Assembly (NCBI GenBank): GCA_036583965.1 | Contig: JAZBQD010000027.1 | Span: 9,711,187-9,775,186 of the forward strand | Origin: Prunella strophiata | Taxonomy: Eukaryota; Chordata; Aves; Passeriformes; Prunellidae | Direction: 5' to 3' | Length of the DNA stretch: 64,000 nucleotides | Shown: positions 36,301 through 51,300 of the stretch, in pieces | How positions within the stretch are numbered: position 1 is the stretch's first letter | Layout: each line of letters opens with the position of its first letter | Translations under genes and position numbers: made by a program | The notes under the pieces: model-generated | Databases searched by the model: none | What the model was told of the DNA's origin: nothing | What the model saw: only the letters and a program-made list of their open reading frames with translations

Positions 36301-39300
36301 GGTTTGATGAACCATTAACCTAAAAATGCCCTGAGTAGGAAGAAAATGTTTCCAAGGCCTAAAAATCTTGCAATGCTTCTGAAGTGGGAATGGGAGCTGT
36401 GGTTTGCCTAAGCAACTTTTTGTGCTTCTGGCTCTGCTGTGAGCTGGCTGTGCTTTGTGGGTGCAAGGGTATGTTTGGGATCTTGCTGAGATGGGAAGGC
36501 AGCCCTCCAGGGCTGGGTCAGCCAGGGGGGCTGCCTTCCAAGCAGATGTCGTTTTGGCGTGGGGCTCAGCAGGTTTAAGACAGGATGTCCCTTTACTCCA
36601 GAGAGCTGAAAGTATTGAAATAAGTAACAGGCTGGGAATGTCTGAATCCAGTTATGAATTCCTGGGGAAGAGGATTTGGCAATGGCAGGATGTCTTGTGG
36701 GCAGGCTCTGCACTGGGGGTGGGGAGCACACCTCGCTGTCCTGTGGGCCCTGCTGGGAGCCAGGTGCTGGCAGGGCAGCTTGGCTGCAGAGCCCCTTCCT
36801 CTTCAGGACAGTGCCAGGTCCAGTTCCAGTGCTCAAGGAGAGCATTGTCCATTGCTTCTTCTGTTGTTCAGGGAGGGGAGAAGCACCTCACTGGAAAGGT
36901 GGGGGCTGTGCTGTCAGCCAGACGTGGCTGTGTGGGGCTGTGGTTGCTCAGCCGTGGCTGTGGTGTGGTGGCACAGTGAGATAAGAGTGTGGTGGCTCTG
37001 GGGGTGGCCCAGAGGATGACCTGGTGGCTGCAGTGTGTGTGAAACTGGAAGATGGGGCTGCCCAGGGAGGTGGGCACAGGGACACATGGGTCAGGGGAGG
37101 TTGATTTTATTCCAGAGCTGTGTCAGTGGCTGGGACTTGGAGCCTGTCTGTCACTGAGTCCCAGTGGTCACATTCCTGAGGGCTTTCCTAGAGCTGCCTC
37201 AACAGCACTGGTGACGCTGCAGCTCAGGAAGGAGCTGTGACAGCAGGATCCTGACCCTATTTTCATAAATAGTAACAGCATCTCTAAAGGCTTCGAGGGC
37301 TTGGTTGGGAATGGAGCAGCCGGGTTCCCCTGTGTCTGGCAGTGGTCAGCAGCAGATGCTTGGGGAGGAGATTAAGAAGCAGGGCTGGAGCAGAGGGATG
37401 CTTCCCTGGTGTGAGCAGTCTCTGCAGCCAAAGGGCTGCCCTGACCCTCGGCTCAGTGTGGATGCAGAAGGAGATGGTTTGTGACAGCAGCCCTGGCCCC
37501 ACATCTCCTGAAGCACTGGGATTATCCCTGAGTCTCCTCGGGGCGTAGCATCCCTGCTGTGGGGGTCAGGATGGCCCTCCCTGGCAGGGACTGCTGGCAC
37601 TGCTCTGGGAGGCAGCAGTGATGCACCACTGGTGGGGCTAAAGAGGCTTTTGGAGAGACCAGCTCTTGTTCACCCTCACTTTGGTGCCATCCTGGATCTG
37701 CAGGCTGAGGCTTGGGAGAGGAAGAAAAGCTATTAAGAGCTGTGGATTTAACAGGGTGTGAGGAATATTAGAAATATTCCATGCAATAGCACCAGTCTTT
37801 ATTCTTTTTCTTTCTTATTACAGTCTTCTAGGTGGTTTGACTTTGCTAAATATTTTAGCACTTCTCTAATTGTAGGACAAGTTAAATTCCCTGTGCTAAT
37901 ATTTCAACAGGGTTAGCTGTCTGGAGGCAGCTGCAACTCTCTGAAGGGCTGCCTCATCTCGGGCTGTCTGCTGTGAGTGTCTGGCCCTCTCTGAGACACC
38001 CAAGGTTATCCATTGAGGAGCAGTCCCTAGTGTAGGGATATTTGCTGGAAAGAAGCAGAGCTCTTCAGCCTCCTGGTTGCAGCTTTTTAATGTGTGGCTT
38101 GTTTGCTGTGGGTTGCAGTGGAATTTGTAGCCTGCTAATGGAAGATGCATCCAAAGGATGTCCTGTGGACCACTTTGGATGGAAGAGCTGCTGCTCAGTA
38201 GCTCCTGACACCAAGTCTGTGAGATCTCTTTGCCTCATGGGTTTTGGGCAGCATTACTGTATTTGGAACATGCAGCTGCTGTCAGGAGGTTGGGTGAAAG
38301 GTTTTCCTTGGAGCTCAGAAGAAAGTGTTTATTCTTTAAAAGGGTGACTTGGGGTGAGAGAGAAAGAAAGAGAAGCAGCCTAATCTTGCAATTTAAATAT
38401 ATTTAAAGATTTCTTCTGTTTAAGTTTGCTTCCTAGCCTTGATCAGTAGGAAATGCTGTTAGCTACAGAGTGGAATAAATCGAGGGCACCCTTATCTGTG
38501 CAAGATAAATTACTATTGTTTAGGAAAGACACTCCAGGGATTGAAGAATTTAATTAAATACACAGGGATTATGAATATGCATGTAAATTAGACAATCTAG
38601 ATATGACATGGCTACAACTGCAGGGAATTGTTCAAACTTAAAAGTGTAATCATTCTTTTTATTCGGGATGTGGGGATGGGTAACAAATGAGAAGATTCCC
38701 TTTCCCATTTACCTCTGCCTCGGCCGGTCTCAGGTCATTAGGCAGTGGGAATTACCCGTCTCGGATCAGCCCTCCACGAGCCCGCAGAGATGATGGCTGG
38801 AGCCTTTCTCCACCCAGCCTCTGCAGGAGCTGAGGGAGAAATGGGGGTTGTGGTGAGGGGCTGCCACTGCCATGACCCAGATAAGGGGTTTGGGAGGGTG
38901 GGGGGATTGTGATTTGCCTTCTGCTGAGGCAGGGGAGGAGAGCACTGTGGGCAGGGTGCACACTGCAGGCTTGCTGCTGGCTCTCCTGGTACCTCCCCCG
39001 GAAAGAAGGATGCTCTCCAGAGGCATGGAAACATACATACTGTGGTTTCAGAGTGTCTTCCTAAAAATCGAGGGTCTAGGGAGTGCAAATATTCATTGGT
39101 CAGCTTTTCTGCCTTTTTCTGGTGGTTTTATAGGGGTGCCCCCCTCCAGTGTGATCACTGCTGTCTAGAAAGCAGTATGGAAATCACAAAATTGTTTTTT
39201 AGAGACTAAGAGCAGTGTGAACAAGAAAGGCAAGATTGAAATATTTCTTAAAAGTCAAGACACCTGAGGAATTTACAATGAAATGTGGGAATGTGCTCGT

Positions 39301-42300
39301 GCTGCCCTCCCTGCCAGGTCTGGGCTCTTTGTAAGCATCCTGCTGATGTGCTGAGCCAAGGCAGGTTCTTCAAAGGACATTAACTGCAGTATATGGTGCT
39401 GCCTTGAATGTGTTTAATTTGCAACTCTTAGAGGTGACATCTAATAACAATGCAGGGAAATATTTTTCTTTTTTTCCCCTGTGTCTCCTTTGTTTGACTT
39501 CACCTCCATCCGCTCAGTTTCATTGTTCTGCTAAAATCAGATTTCTCTCTAGTGTGAGTCCAGGACCTGCAGGTGAAGAAATAAATTGCTACAAGCCCCC
39601 CAACCTGTGAATTATTTGTAATTTTTAAAATAGGCAGTGAAACGTGGACATGATCTGACTTTGAACTTGACTTGTTTTTAAAAAGAAATAACAGAGAGAC
39701 TGGATCTTGACTAGCTGCTTTTTCTTGCCTTTCAGTTTTTTGCTTTTCAGTTGGCCAGAGCTGGATGAGATGGATCTGTTCTTATGGTGGGGCCCCTATG
39801 AGCCAGGGGCAGGAGCAGAGCTGAGCCCCTGGATGGCTTCCCTGGGGAGCCTGGGGGTGATCTGTAGGGCCAGACCCAGCTCTGCTCTGGGTCACCCCTC
39901 CACGGGTGGAGCACCAGCTTCTCTCACCTCCTCCACCCCCATGGAATTGAGGGCTTATGGTAATCAGGAGCTCAGTCCTGTCCTGTTTGAGCCACGTGGG
40001 AACAATTCCTATTTATCACTTTGAAAAGTGGTTGATTTTCCAACCCTTGGCTCATGGGTTCTGATTAAAAAACAACAAAGAAAGAAACCCCCCACATCTG
40101 ACAACGTGAAATATTTAAAGCCTCAGCACTGCACATTTTTTCAAAAACCTTCGAAGACCTGCGTTTTATTTTTGTCAAGGAAAAGTATAACAGGAGAATA
40201 TTTGTATGGGTGCACAAGTGCATAGAGAGATTTGAACCTTTGTAGTAAAGTATTTCTAATAAAAATTTAATGTCCTCAAGACAGTGTTATGGCAGCTCAT
40301 TACTACTAAAGGTCATTTGAAGAGTATTGATCCTAAATGTTACAGCCGAATGTAAACTTTGACTGTTACAGTTATTAATGTGTATTTATGATCTATGGGA
40401 TATGTGTAAAGGGAAAATGAGAATCTAAACGGTATGGTGAGCTCATTTGCTTCAGGATTGCCAAAGGCTGAGTTCATGCAATTCACCTCGGTTTTAAGCA
40501 TGTCTGTCATCTTTGTGTTACATGGATTGAACCTTATTTATTCTTATTTTTTTAGCTGGAAAAATCCTTTAGTCCTGCCCTAGAAAAGGAATGCATTCTT
40601 GAATTTTTGGTCATGCCCATGACACAGCCTGAGCTTTCTATCTGTGCCTAAATGTATATTGGGGAGCAGTGTTTTGCATTCAGCTTCCATGCTGACACAG
40701 AAGTACCAAGGGTTGAACTTTGTGTGTGACCGAGTTGCAAGCATAAGTAGGAGCTCTGAGGAGCATGAATCTACTCTGAGTGTAATTAGAAGGTTATGCC
40801 ACTGAAAAGAAATAGTGTTTTTTTTAAATGGAATTAATTAAAAATGTTAACATTGTATACTGAGAGAACAGGTGGCACTATATTTATATTTTTGCTATAG
40901 TGTAATGCACCTATGTTTGCACATTGGAGGCAGAAAGGCTGTATTCACAGGGAATTTTAAGGCTCTTTGTATTAAAAAAAAAAGAGAGAAAAATAGACAA
41001 GAAACCTGTGGTGGTAGGAGGAAGATAAACGGTGCTTGTGATATTTCAAAGTCACATTAATCTTTTTTTCTTCCCTTTTTTTTCTCCTTTTTTCTTTTAA
41101 TGTATGACTTTCTCTAGGGAAATTGTCTCCTCATGACTGCAGCGGATTAATGTGCACAGATCAGCTCCTGCATTATTTTTCTGTTTTGACAGAGTGGTGA
41201 TTTTTATATGCACGTCCCTTTCTGCCGAGATTACAGCTCATGTTCTTGGAGTTTGGAAGAGTTCCCTGCCAAGGAGGGGCAAGGAGCAGGAAGCAGCCGT
41301 TCCAATGCATGATGTTAGCAAGGAGCTGTCCCTGGGTGTGGAGGCTGTGGGTTTGGTGGTGAGCATGGGAGCCTGGTGGAGCTTGGGGAGGGTGAGTGCC
41401 CACAGCTAAATCCTGCTGGATGTGCTGGGACTCGTGGCACAGGGTGCTCTGCCTGGTGCCCTGAGGCTGCTGGTGTGGTTTGGTGAGAATTTGGTGCTGG
41501 TAGCAAGGTGTGGGCATCCAGTAGTACAGAGGAGCCAGTTTCAGATGGGTTTGTGATTGCACTGGGAGTCCTTCAAAAGATCCTGCTGCTCTCCAGGCTT
41601 GTTGATGTCAGCTTATTTATTTTAAATTGCAGTTAAATATGTGTTTTTCTGGTGATCTCTGGTAAAGTTTTGCTTAAACCAAAAAGTGACAACTGAGCCA
41701 ACTCTGGCAAGCCTATGGGAATGGGACAGGTTTGGCCTTTCTTCTCTCCCTGTGGCTCTCACAGTATCTCTGGGCACAAACTTGACATTGCATTTCTGAT
41801 GATCATTGCATCCTGTTTCTAATGGTTTGTCTAGACAGTGCTGACATAACTATGGAAATACTTTGGTGACCTAGTCTAGAATTAGTGCACATGAAGAAAT
41901 CAGCCCTCGCTTCTGATGTTTGCAATCAGTTTGAATGACTATACTGTAGCACAACTTAAGAGGGAGGCAGATTTGGAGTTGCTCCAAAGAGCAAGTCGTG
42001 AGCAAAACACATCCAAACAAACCCATGTGGTAAATATGCATTGTAGAGGGAAAACCCCAAAATGCAGGTTAGCCACAGCTTGCCTGGGAGCTGTGTGACA
42101 GGTTTATGGAGGCTGGTGTAAGGCTGGAGTTCCCCCTTGGTTGGCCTGAAGTTTTTCTGGGAAGCATATAACCCAAACTCTGAACTTGGTCTGTGTGATG
42201 TTGTGTTTGGAGAAACTTTGTCAGCATAAAAACAATGGGATCCTTCCAAACATCAGCTGTGTTGTTGTCAGTGCCTTGGATTAGGAGTTTGTACACTTTG

Positions 42301-45300
42301 GGACCAGTGGTGTGTCCAGTCAGTTAGCTCAGAAATACCTGGGACATCAGCACCAGTGACTCTCAGCAGTTTAATGGCACTGGACTTCACTGGGCCTGGA
42401 TTTGAGGCCAGTTTGTGTAGCACTACCCCCTCCAGAGTGTGTGACCTGCCTTTAGATTACTAATCCCAGGTATTTTAAGGTAACATAAGCCTCCTGAGCT
42501 GTAGGGACTGTGTGGATATTTCTGCAGACTCTCTCCAAAGAAACCCATGTCCGGTCATTTGCTGATGTGGTGAGGACTTGGACACCCTGGACACTTTGGA
42601 AACTGGAGAGGGATCCTTGGTTTTAACACAGTAACAAAACTGTGGGAAAGATTTGATTTTGGTGGGGCTATGTAGTGCCATCTTCAGTGGGATTGGTAGC
42701 CTTTGAGAGCTGCATTGCTGCCCTTGGAGGGGACAGCAGCACGTTCCCCTCTAGTGTAAACAGGGAAAAAGGGGGCAAAATATGAAATGTTGAGTTCATT
42801 TGCAGGGAAATAAATGACATGTGAAAGGGAGTCTGGCAGAGCAGTACAATGGTTCTGTGCTTCATGCATAGCTAGGTAGCACGTGGAGGCACTTCCCAGA
42901 TGTGGAAAAACTGTCTGCTGCCCCCAAGAACTCCCTCTCTGTGTGGGAATGGGAAGAGGTTTCCAGGCAGCGTGAGCAGAGAAGGAAGAAGAGGACAGAC
43001 AGGGGTGTGTACAGGGATTTAGCTTTCTTTAAGGCTGAAGGAGAGGGTTGCTTTGGGTGGCAATGGAGTCCATCCTGTCAGCATGAAGTGTTGCTTTGTT
43101 TGCCCAGCAGCTGTTTTTATTCTTGGATTGCCATGTGGAAAACATTGGGGCTGCAAGTGTCTTGGTGGAGAGGGGCAAGAGCAGGAGCCCATGAGCTGGG
43201 CAGTGGGCATAGGGTGAGGGCTGGGGTATCTGTCTGGTGTGCAGTGGAAGGTGTCCCCTCTGGTGTGCTGTAGGATTTGTGGGTGCAAATGCCTAAAAAT
43301 TCTCCTCTTACTCCTCTGCCTGGAGAAGCCTGAGGGCAAGCAAGAATGAAGAAAGATGGCCAGTGAAACCTGTGGATGTGACCTCAGTCTGGCACTGAGG
43401 AGGGCTGGAAAGGTCTCTCAGGTTGATATCTGCAGGAAAAAGGTGTGTAGATTATATTGAGGAGGGCAGTTAGGGATTTGAACAGCTTTCTGAGAGACCC
43501 CTCCTGCTGTGGATGGTTGGGGGTTGTGTGTGTGGGGCAGCACCGAGCCTGCACTGGGCAGGGGAATGTCATGGATCCAGGTCCATCTCCCTGCTGCCCT
43601 CCCTGTCTGCACTGGCATCTCCCTGTGTGGGGACAGCAGCAGGATGGAGGTGATGTACAAGGGCTTGATGCCTGATGGTGGTGCAGTGACTTTCTGTGCC
43701 CTTGAGCCTTTGCAGAAGCACCATTGCAATAACCAAAGGCAGCCGGTCATGACATTTCGAGGCCGGTGGGGAGCCTGGCCCGCCTGCCTGCTGCTGTTGG
43801 AGGAGGTGTTTCATGACTACCATTAGTTACGTGCTTGGAGAGGGAGGAAACAAACCTTTACTGAATTGGAAACCTTGTGAAAAGGTCACACTTCTGAAAA
43901 GCTGCGCATTTTAAGACTGCTCAGCTCTGCAAAGCTGCCTTTGAACTGGAAGAGTGGGAGTTTAACACCCTTGCGACAGCTCTGGGCGTATTAAACCCAC
44001 AGAGCAGGAGCTGGAACCAGCCTTGGAGTTTAACTCTTACCAGGTGCATGGCCTTGTGTTCTGTCCCTTTTGTCTTGGAGAGTCCCATGTTAGTAATTTA
44101 CTTATATGTAATAAAAATGTCTTTTTCCTGGCTCTTCTTCTTGGTCTCTTTGGGTACCTTTTTCTTCCTTGTTCCTCTAAATAGCCAACTTCCCAGAGTG
44201 CCAGCACCACCTCTTCCTCTGTCTTCTCTCCTTTGCTGTGGCAAGAAGGTTTGCTCACCCCAATGAACAATGCTAGAGAAATCACTGTTTATCATTCACC
44301 CAGCTATTAGCATAGGTAAAATGTTCATTACTGGCTATTAGTTTTAGACTGTAGGTGCTAATGGCCCCATTCCAGAGAGCAGCAGGCACTTGCAAAATCC
44401 CACTGGTGAGCAGAAATTGATTGCTATTGACCGATCAGTCTGGGAGCACCAGCCGGATGTTTTGAAGAGGATTTAACAGTGCTTACAGGGCAGCTGGTCC
44501 CTCCTTATCTTTTGGACTCTTTTGAAGCTTGCAGATAAGGAACCCAGGCTGTGTTCCTGCCAAGGCAGGACCCAGTCAAGTGTGCTGGGCATGGGTGCCC
44601 TCGCCCTCTCAGCTGGAAGTTGCCCTCCATGCCTGCACTGTGAAGCACAAAAGGTGCCTTAGCCCATGGTCAGGGTCTCTTCACACAGGGGTGTGAACGT
44701 GTCAGTGATGCATCCTGCATCCTAGTGAAGTGAGTGGGACCTTCCTTAGCCACTGAATTCCCTGAGTTGCTATTCTTTTCATCCCTAGTGCCAAGTGAAC
44801 TGGAGAACTGCAGGGAGAACGTTTGCTGCCATGGATCTGGGCCATGGTGTTTCTGGAGAACTTGGTCTTTTGTGGTCATGCTCTAGCTGAAACTGGTCAC
44901 CTGCTCTTCATTGCTCTGCGTAGATGCTTTGGGAATGTGATGTTTGTTCTCCTCACAGATGTTTTTGTGCAACCACAAGTCTGTAACTGAGCTAAGGCAG
45001 CAGTGAGCCTGCAGATGGTACAGGTTTTCAAAGCAATGTCTGTAAGCAGCAGGAGAACCTGCAAAATGCTCAACTGGCCATCTGAAAAAACAGTTTCCTG
45101 TTGTCTGTGGTCTGCTCAGGCTCAGATGCTGAGTGATCTTGCAAATCAGTAACCCACCTCCACTGTGTAGTTGTTTTTCCTATGGCTGGTCCAAGGGAGA
45201 CTTTGCTGACATTCCCAATGGGTGTAAAGTATCCCCTGCTGCTCTGCCCTCTCCATTCCTTCTCAGCTGAGACATGCCTCAAGGTCCTGAAAGAGTGGGA

Positions 45301-48300
45301 CAGGATTGAGAGGAACGGGAGATGCTGCAAACAGAAAATGCTGCTCACGATGTAGCCTGATGGATTATGGTTTTGGTGAGAGCTCAGGGCATTGGGAAGA
45401 GTACAAGGAAGGGTGTCTGAAGTGAAGACCAAGAGAAAAGAAAAGCAAGGAGTATGAATGGATGTAGTCCAAGCAAGTTTGACCTTTGCTTGTCTCTGCT
45501 CAATATCTGAACCACTGGGCACCATGTCCGGCGGGACCTCTGACTCCTGTGTGTGAGCTGACGTCATTTTAATTAAATTGTGCCTACCTGGCTTGGATCC
45601 TGCTGGCATAAGGGATTACTTTGAAGAGTCATCTGTGCTGCATAGGCTCTGGGCTCACTGCTTCTTGTATCCAGCATTGGTTTTCCCATGGTACCTTTTC
45701 ATTTCCCCCCACCATTGGCAGTTGCCCTATCTTTTCCTGCATCCCGGCGAATGAGGTGGGAAGCAGGTCTGGGAAAAAGCAGGGTGAAATGCCCAGCTTT
45801 AGGTACCCCACTAAATACTGCTTGTGTCTGTGTGAGGCTGGGACTGTTGCTTGAGGGTCAAGCCATGGCAGGTGAACACTTCTTACAAGTTCATAAATCA
45901 ATGGTGTGCCTTTCCAGGCTGTGTGTTGCGGGCCAGGAAAGAATTCTTCACGGCAGTGAGTCACCTGTTTGTGGCCCTCTGGCAGAGGCACCGCTGTGCT
46001 GCCTCCAGTCTGCAGCCCTCCCTGTTCAGACACCATCGGCTGGAGAAAGTGCTGATGCAGCCTGCAGTGTCTGAAACACGCCGTTGCCATCTGCCTCCCT
46101 GATGGAGTTGGAGCGGCTTCTTTTTTTAACCTGAGTTTGCTGAGTCTTGACTAATTAGCTGCCTTTGGAATCTGTAACATAGAAAAATGCCTGCTAAGTT
46201 TGGGATGGAGTGGGGGTGCTAGGGCACTGTACAGTCAGAGGTTTGGTTTTTTTTTTTTAAAGGAAAGAAGTCTAATTAGAGCAAGAACAGATATGCAGTA
46301 GTCTGATTGGCTTGATTTCTAAATTTGAACCCCAGTGGCTTTGCTTTTTCCACACTCAGTGAAAGTGGTCATTTCTCTAAACTGTGGCCTTACCTGGTCC
46401 AACAGTTCAGTGTGTTTCTTAGGGGAGGGAGGTCATGTTCTCTTGCTGGTTTGTGGGGTGTTTGAGGAGTCCCCTCAGTGTGCCAGTTTGGAGCAGGTTG
46501 TTGGCAGGGTGGGAATGGGTGCGAGGTGCACGGGGATGTCCATGGTAGGTTCATGCTGTGTTCCAGGGGAGGTGTGGTTGGAAACTGTCTGTGTCTGTGT
46601 TCCCTTTGCTGAGGATAAAGATGGGCACTTTTGGGGTGATCTAACTGGAGAGGGAGGGTTAGGACATGAGCAATTAGGACAGAGGGTTTTGTTGCTTTAG
46701 TCCAGAGTAGGACAAGATCAGTCCTGACTGAGGTGACTCAGGGTGGTTGATCTTTCAAGACTTCTGTCTGTATGACCCAGAAGAGTTCAAAGACCTGTCT
46801 TTGCTTCATCTTGTGATCCCTCAGCAGGAGTGATTTGGAGTGTGGTAGGGATGTTTCTAGGTAGGGGAAGAAGTCCACTTGCTATGGGAAGGGAGCACCA
46901 TCCACCCTGGTGTTGGCCCCAGACTCACATAAACAGTCTGCCTTTACTGCTTTGAAAGGAGATCAGCGTGTGAGGTCCATCTGGCACTTTAAACAAGTAT
47001 GTTTATTTCAAAGTGAGCAGGCTTTTTGATATTTGGGGTTGAATTGCCTGTTTGAACCTGTAACAGTCCTCTCTGCTCTAGCCTGTTTCTCTAGATCTGC
47101 CGTTGCCAGTGGGCAGAAGGGCACTTCAGGGTGATGGAATTAGTTTTCCTTCATTCTGGGCCCAAAAATTCATCCAGTCTTATCTTAATGCAGATCTTTA
47201 GCTCATAAACTGGAGTGACAATTAGATGATGCCTGGGCAGCAAACCTAATAAGAGGCCAAGCAGAGCTGATGTTTCACCCTTGCCAGCAGAATAGCAGAC
47301 TAGCTAGCTGAGACATCCCTTCTCTAAACAGCTTTTCCATGCAGACATTTCACAGCAGCTGAAATAGATAAGCTCTTCTCCATTTTGACCATTGTGAGAT
47401 GTCTTTGCTGTGCTGGGGGAAGCATCCTGGAGCTTGGCTGTGAGCTGCTGTTAGGGGCTGATGCAGATCCCATCTTGTTTCCTTTCTGCTCTAGAGGGAA
47501 GGTGCTCTGCCTCACTGAAGGCTTGAGAAGAGGAACACTGTCATCAATCAACTGCCCTTCTCTGCCTTTCCTAAGGCTTCTCTTTCTCACCTTTTAGATC
47601 TCCTCCTGGATTTCTATGAGAAACTCATATTTTTGGGAATGGATTCTTAATATTTGTCCTTGTGTCTCTCTGCCTGTAGGTATTGGGTTCCCAGCAGAAC
47701 TTTCCTCTTGCAAGTCATGACCCCATGTTGCAGGAGGATCTGTTTTGATGGCCCTGCTTGCCTGGCATCTCAGGAGACTCGGGGATTGGGAGATCCTGGC
47801 CAGTTGTTAGCACTTGCCTGTTGGCTGTGAATCTCCTGCAGACAGCATGCTGAAGGATAGATCAGAGAAGCTCTGTGCACTGCTGCTTTATGAGGGTGCC
47901 CCACTTAAAGTCATGGGGCATGCTGCTGCTTGGGGTGCTGTAAAAACTGTTTCTTTCTGATTTAATGCTCACTTGATGTTCTGAGGTGTATTATTAATTG
48001 CAGCCACCCAAGAGTCGAGGGGGGTGGACTTTGCCCTTCAAGGTTGGGATGTTTGTGCTGGTGGGACTTGTTTGTGTCCCAGCTGCTTTCTTCCCCATCA
48101 GGTGACTGAACAGGTTGGAGGAAACAGTCCATTCCCTACAATCTTTAGCTGGTGAATTTTGCTCTGGACTTCCATTCTGTGCCATTTGACAAAGAAAGGG
48201 AGCCTGTACAAATGCAAAGTGAAAACCTTGTCTCCTGCTATTTTTGACAACTTGCCTGTAATTATGCATCCCTGCTGTGGCATGTTAGCTTAGACAAAAC

Positions 48301-51300
48301 CTACACCTGGCAGGGACATTAGCAGACAAGAAGTTGCAAATGTCTCCAACATCAACTTCCTGCAGTACCTTTTAGCTTGGCCTGTCAGCTGTTGATTGGC
48401 AGGAGCTATCAGAGGAACACAAACATGTTTTGCTGATGCTCATTGTGGTGGGGATTTGGTATTCTTCCTTCATTTGCTTCTTATTTGCTTATTTTTATAG
48501 TTTGGTTTCTTTTTTCAAATACCTATTTCTTGCTCCCACCTCCTTCCTTTTCCACCTTTGCCATCTTTGTGTTGTCTGTCCTGTCCCAGTGGCTGTGGTC
48601 TGAGGGCCTGAAGATTAGAGGATTACCCTGAAGGATCTGCAGAAGTAGTCAGGCTAAGTAATCCTGACCTGTTTTCAGGTGGCTGATGTTCATGCTGTGG
48701 GAGTGCATCTCCACAGGAAAAATGTACAGAGATCTGCAAACATGAAAGGGTTGAAGATGTTGTGCTCCTGTCTCTTTAGCTTCCCATGGTGACCAATCCA
48801 GCTGGGCAGTGCAGGGAATAGCTCTGTTGAAAAGTGGGAAGGACATGGGCCTGCCTGAAGTGGCACCAAAGTTGAAAAGTACCCAGCACATCAGAAATGT
48901 AGCAAGGATTTTCTTTTTTTTCCCCTGAAATCTTTGTGCTTTAATCAAGTACTGGACCAATATGTTCTTTAAGATGCAGAAGCTCAGAAGATGGCAAATA
49001 CTCCAGGACAGTGTGTGGTGAGCCTCTGTGGGTCAGATGATGTCTACTTTGACAAAACTGGTGGCAAACCCCATAAACAGGAACAAAGTGGAAGATACCA
49101 GCTCCTCCCTTCCAAGCATATCAGTACCAGGTGGTTCCAGTTCTCCTCAGGAGAGCTGAGGAGAAGCCAGGAGCTTGGCTTTCTGCTTGTGATGGTTAAT
49201 TCTGCTGTAAAAATCATATTCTTGGTCTCTTCGGGAATTGTGATGCAGTAGTGTCTCCAAAATAATAAACGGCTTTGAAACTCGGAATTTACAAGTGTTA
49301 TAGATTATACTTCTCCCCCACTTTCTTCTTTTTGTCTAAACCAAGTTCATATTGCAGAACTTTAAAAATATACAGTCTAATCTCCCTGAAACCTAAAACC
49401 ATTGATCTTTCCTGTAGGGCTTCATGAATGTGTTTTATTTTTACAGCATAGCTGTCATCGTGAAGATCAGTGATTAAAGAAAGGCTTTTTTCCTTAAAAC
49501 CCCATTTTTATCTGCTGGTGAAGCTGTGGCGAAGCATTGAATGGGTGCAAGATTCATAGCAACCCTTGTATCAGGAAGCAGAAATTAGTTGTTTGTTTGC
49601 CACCACATACCTACCTCACCATCAGTGCCCTTGGTAATGTTTATGTTATGTGACCATAATGTGCTGGGAGTGGGGGGGAAAGAAAGACACTTTGGGTTGA
49701 AAAAAGGCTTGGTTGCATATAAATATTTTTTTGTTTGAAGCCCATCCAAACAAAACCAGTTTTTAAGCTATTTTGGGCTGTGAGAAAGTATGCTCTTCTC
49801 CTGCAGATGTAGATTGAGTGTTAAAATACTCAGCTGATGTCCTCACAAGGACCAAATCACTGGGAAAGAAGACCAGCCAGTTAAATGCTGGAATGGAAAA
49901 CCCTTGGCGGAGAACCTTTGCCTGTGTGTGATGTGAAACTGCTATAAAATACATAGAGGTACGTTGGCAAAGAGGGAAAAATGCCAGTTGAGGGTTGAAG
50001 AGTGGATCCATGCCATTTTGCACTGTTAGGATGTCATCACACATGCAGAAATCTGCTCATGTCATAAATTGGCCTGTTTGATCCTTTTTCTTTCCAGAAA
50101 ACTAAACAGAAGCGTGTATCCCAGCTGGGAGCGGAGGAAGTTGGTTTTTGCAGAGTTCTTGTTCCAAGCAGGAGAAGAGCTTATGTACAATGGACTGCAT
50201 CTTTGCACATTTGACACTTAGCATCTGTCCAGCATACAACATGGTTGTGTAAGGTGTCCTGCTTAATAACCAGGGGAAAATACACAGTGCTAAGACTCAT
50301 CCTTCCTGTCTCTTGGGGTGGATGTGGGATACTTATCCCAATAACAGGCAAACTCACGGTTGGTGGCTTCGGGGTCTTTCTTCTTGTTGGAGCCTTTGCT
50401 TTTAAGAATTTTACTTGATTGTACCTTGCATTTTTTCTTTAAGTAGGTGCCTGAATTCTCTGGGTCTGTGAGGATTTTCAGCACAGAGACTAAAGACATG
50501 CTAGGCAGGACAGGTGGGACGGTGGTTAAATTGATCGTGGTGATCTGTAAATACCACCTTGCCTTCCAGGTATTTACATAAATAGAAATCAGAGTAAATA
50601 TTTGTGTTAGGATAGACCCTACCATTATGCCAGCTGATCTACAGACTCAGGAAGAGACATGTTACCTTCCAGTGTCATCTTGGCAACGTTAAGTGGGTGC
50701 AAATGTTCCTGTTTACCCTCAAGGTCTTGGGGTAGATTTTTTTTTTTTTTAAACGTTGTTGAATCAGTTGAATGCGGGGTGGGTTGTTTTTTTTTTTCCC
50801 CTTTCAACTTTGAGATCAGAGTTATTTGCCCTCCAGATTAAAACCTAGCTTTGGAAATGAGAGTGAATTTATGGAGTGTGGTGCATTTTAATTAGAACAT
50901 TTAATTAGGAGAGAATTCATTGGAGTGGGTCTTGTTTTAAAACGATCAAAGATGTTAAATGAAAACAAAAGGGAAAAATTACAGAGAAGCATAAAGGATT
51001 TATTTTGGGTATCTTCCCTACTCATCAAAGGAGATCACCTTCTCTCCTGTGCTTTTTGTTCCAAAAATAGCTGAGGTGCTGCCTGATTTCTGCAGGTCGA
51101 TGTTGATCTCCCTTTGTAATTAACTCTGAAAACAAATTGTGCAGTTGGGAGGGGAGGGAAGTGAGTGTCAGCAGGCTGCTGGAAATCGCTCAGGTGTGTG
51201 AAATGGCTCCACTGTCTCACGCCGACTGCCCAGGAAACAGCGCTGTGGATTTCTCGCTTGTGTTTAACTGTCTGTGTCATCTCCTCAGCTTCGTGCTGAC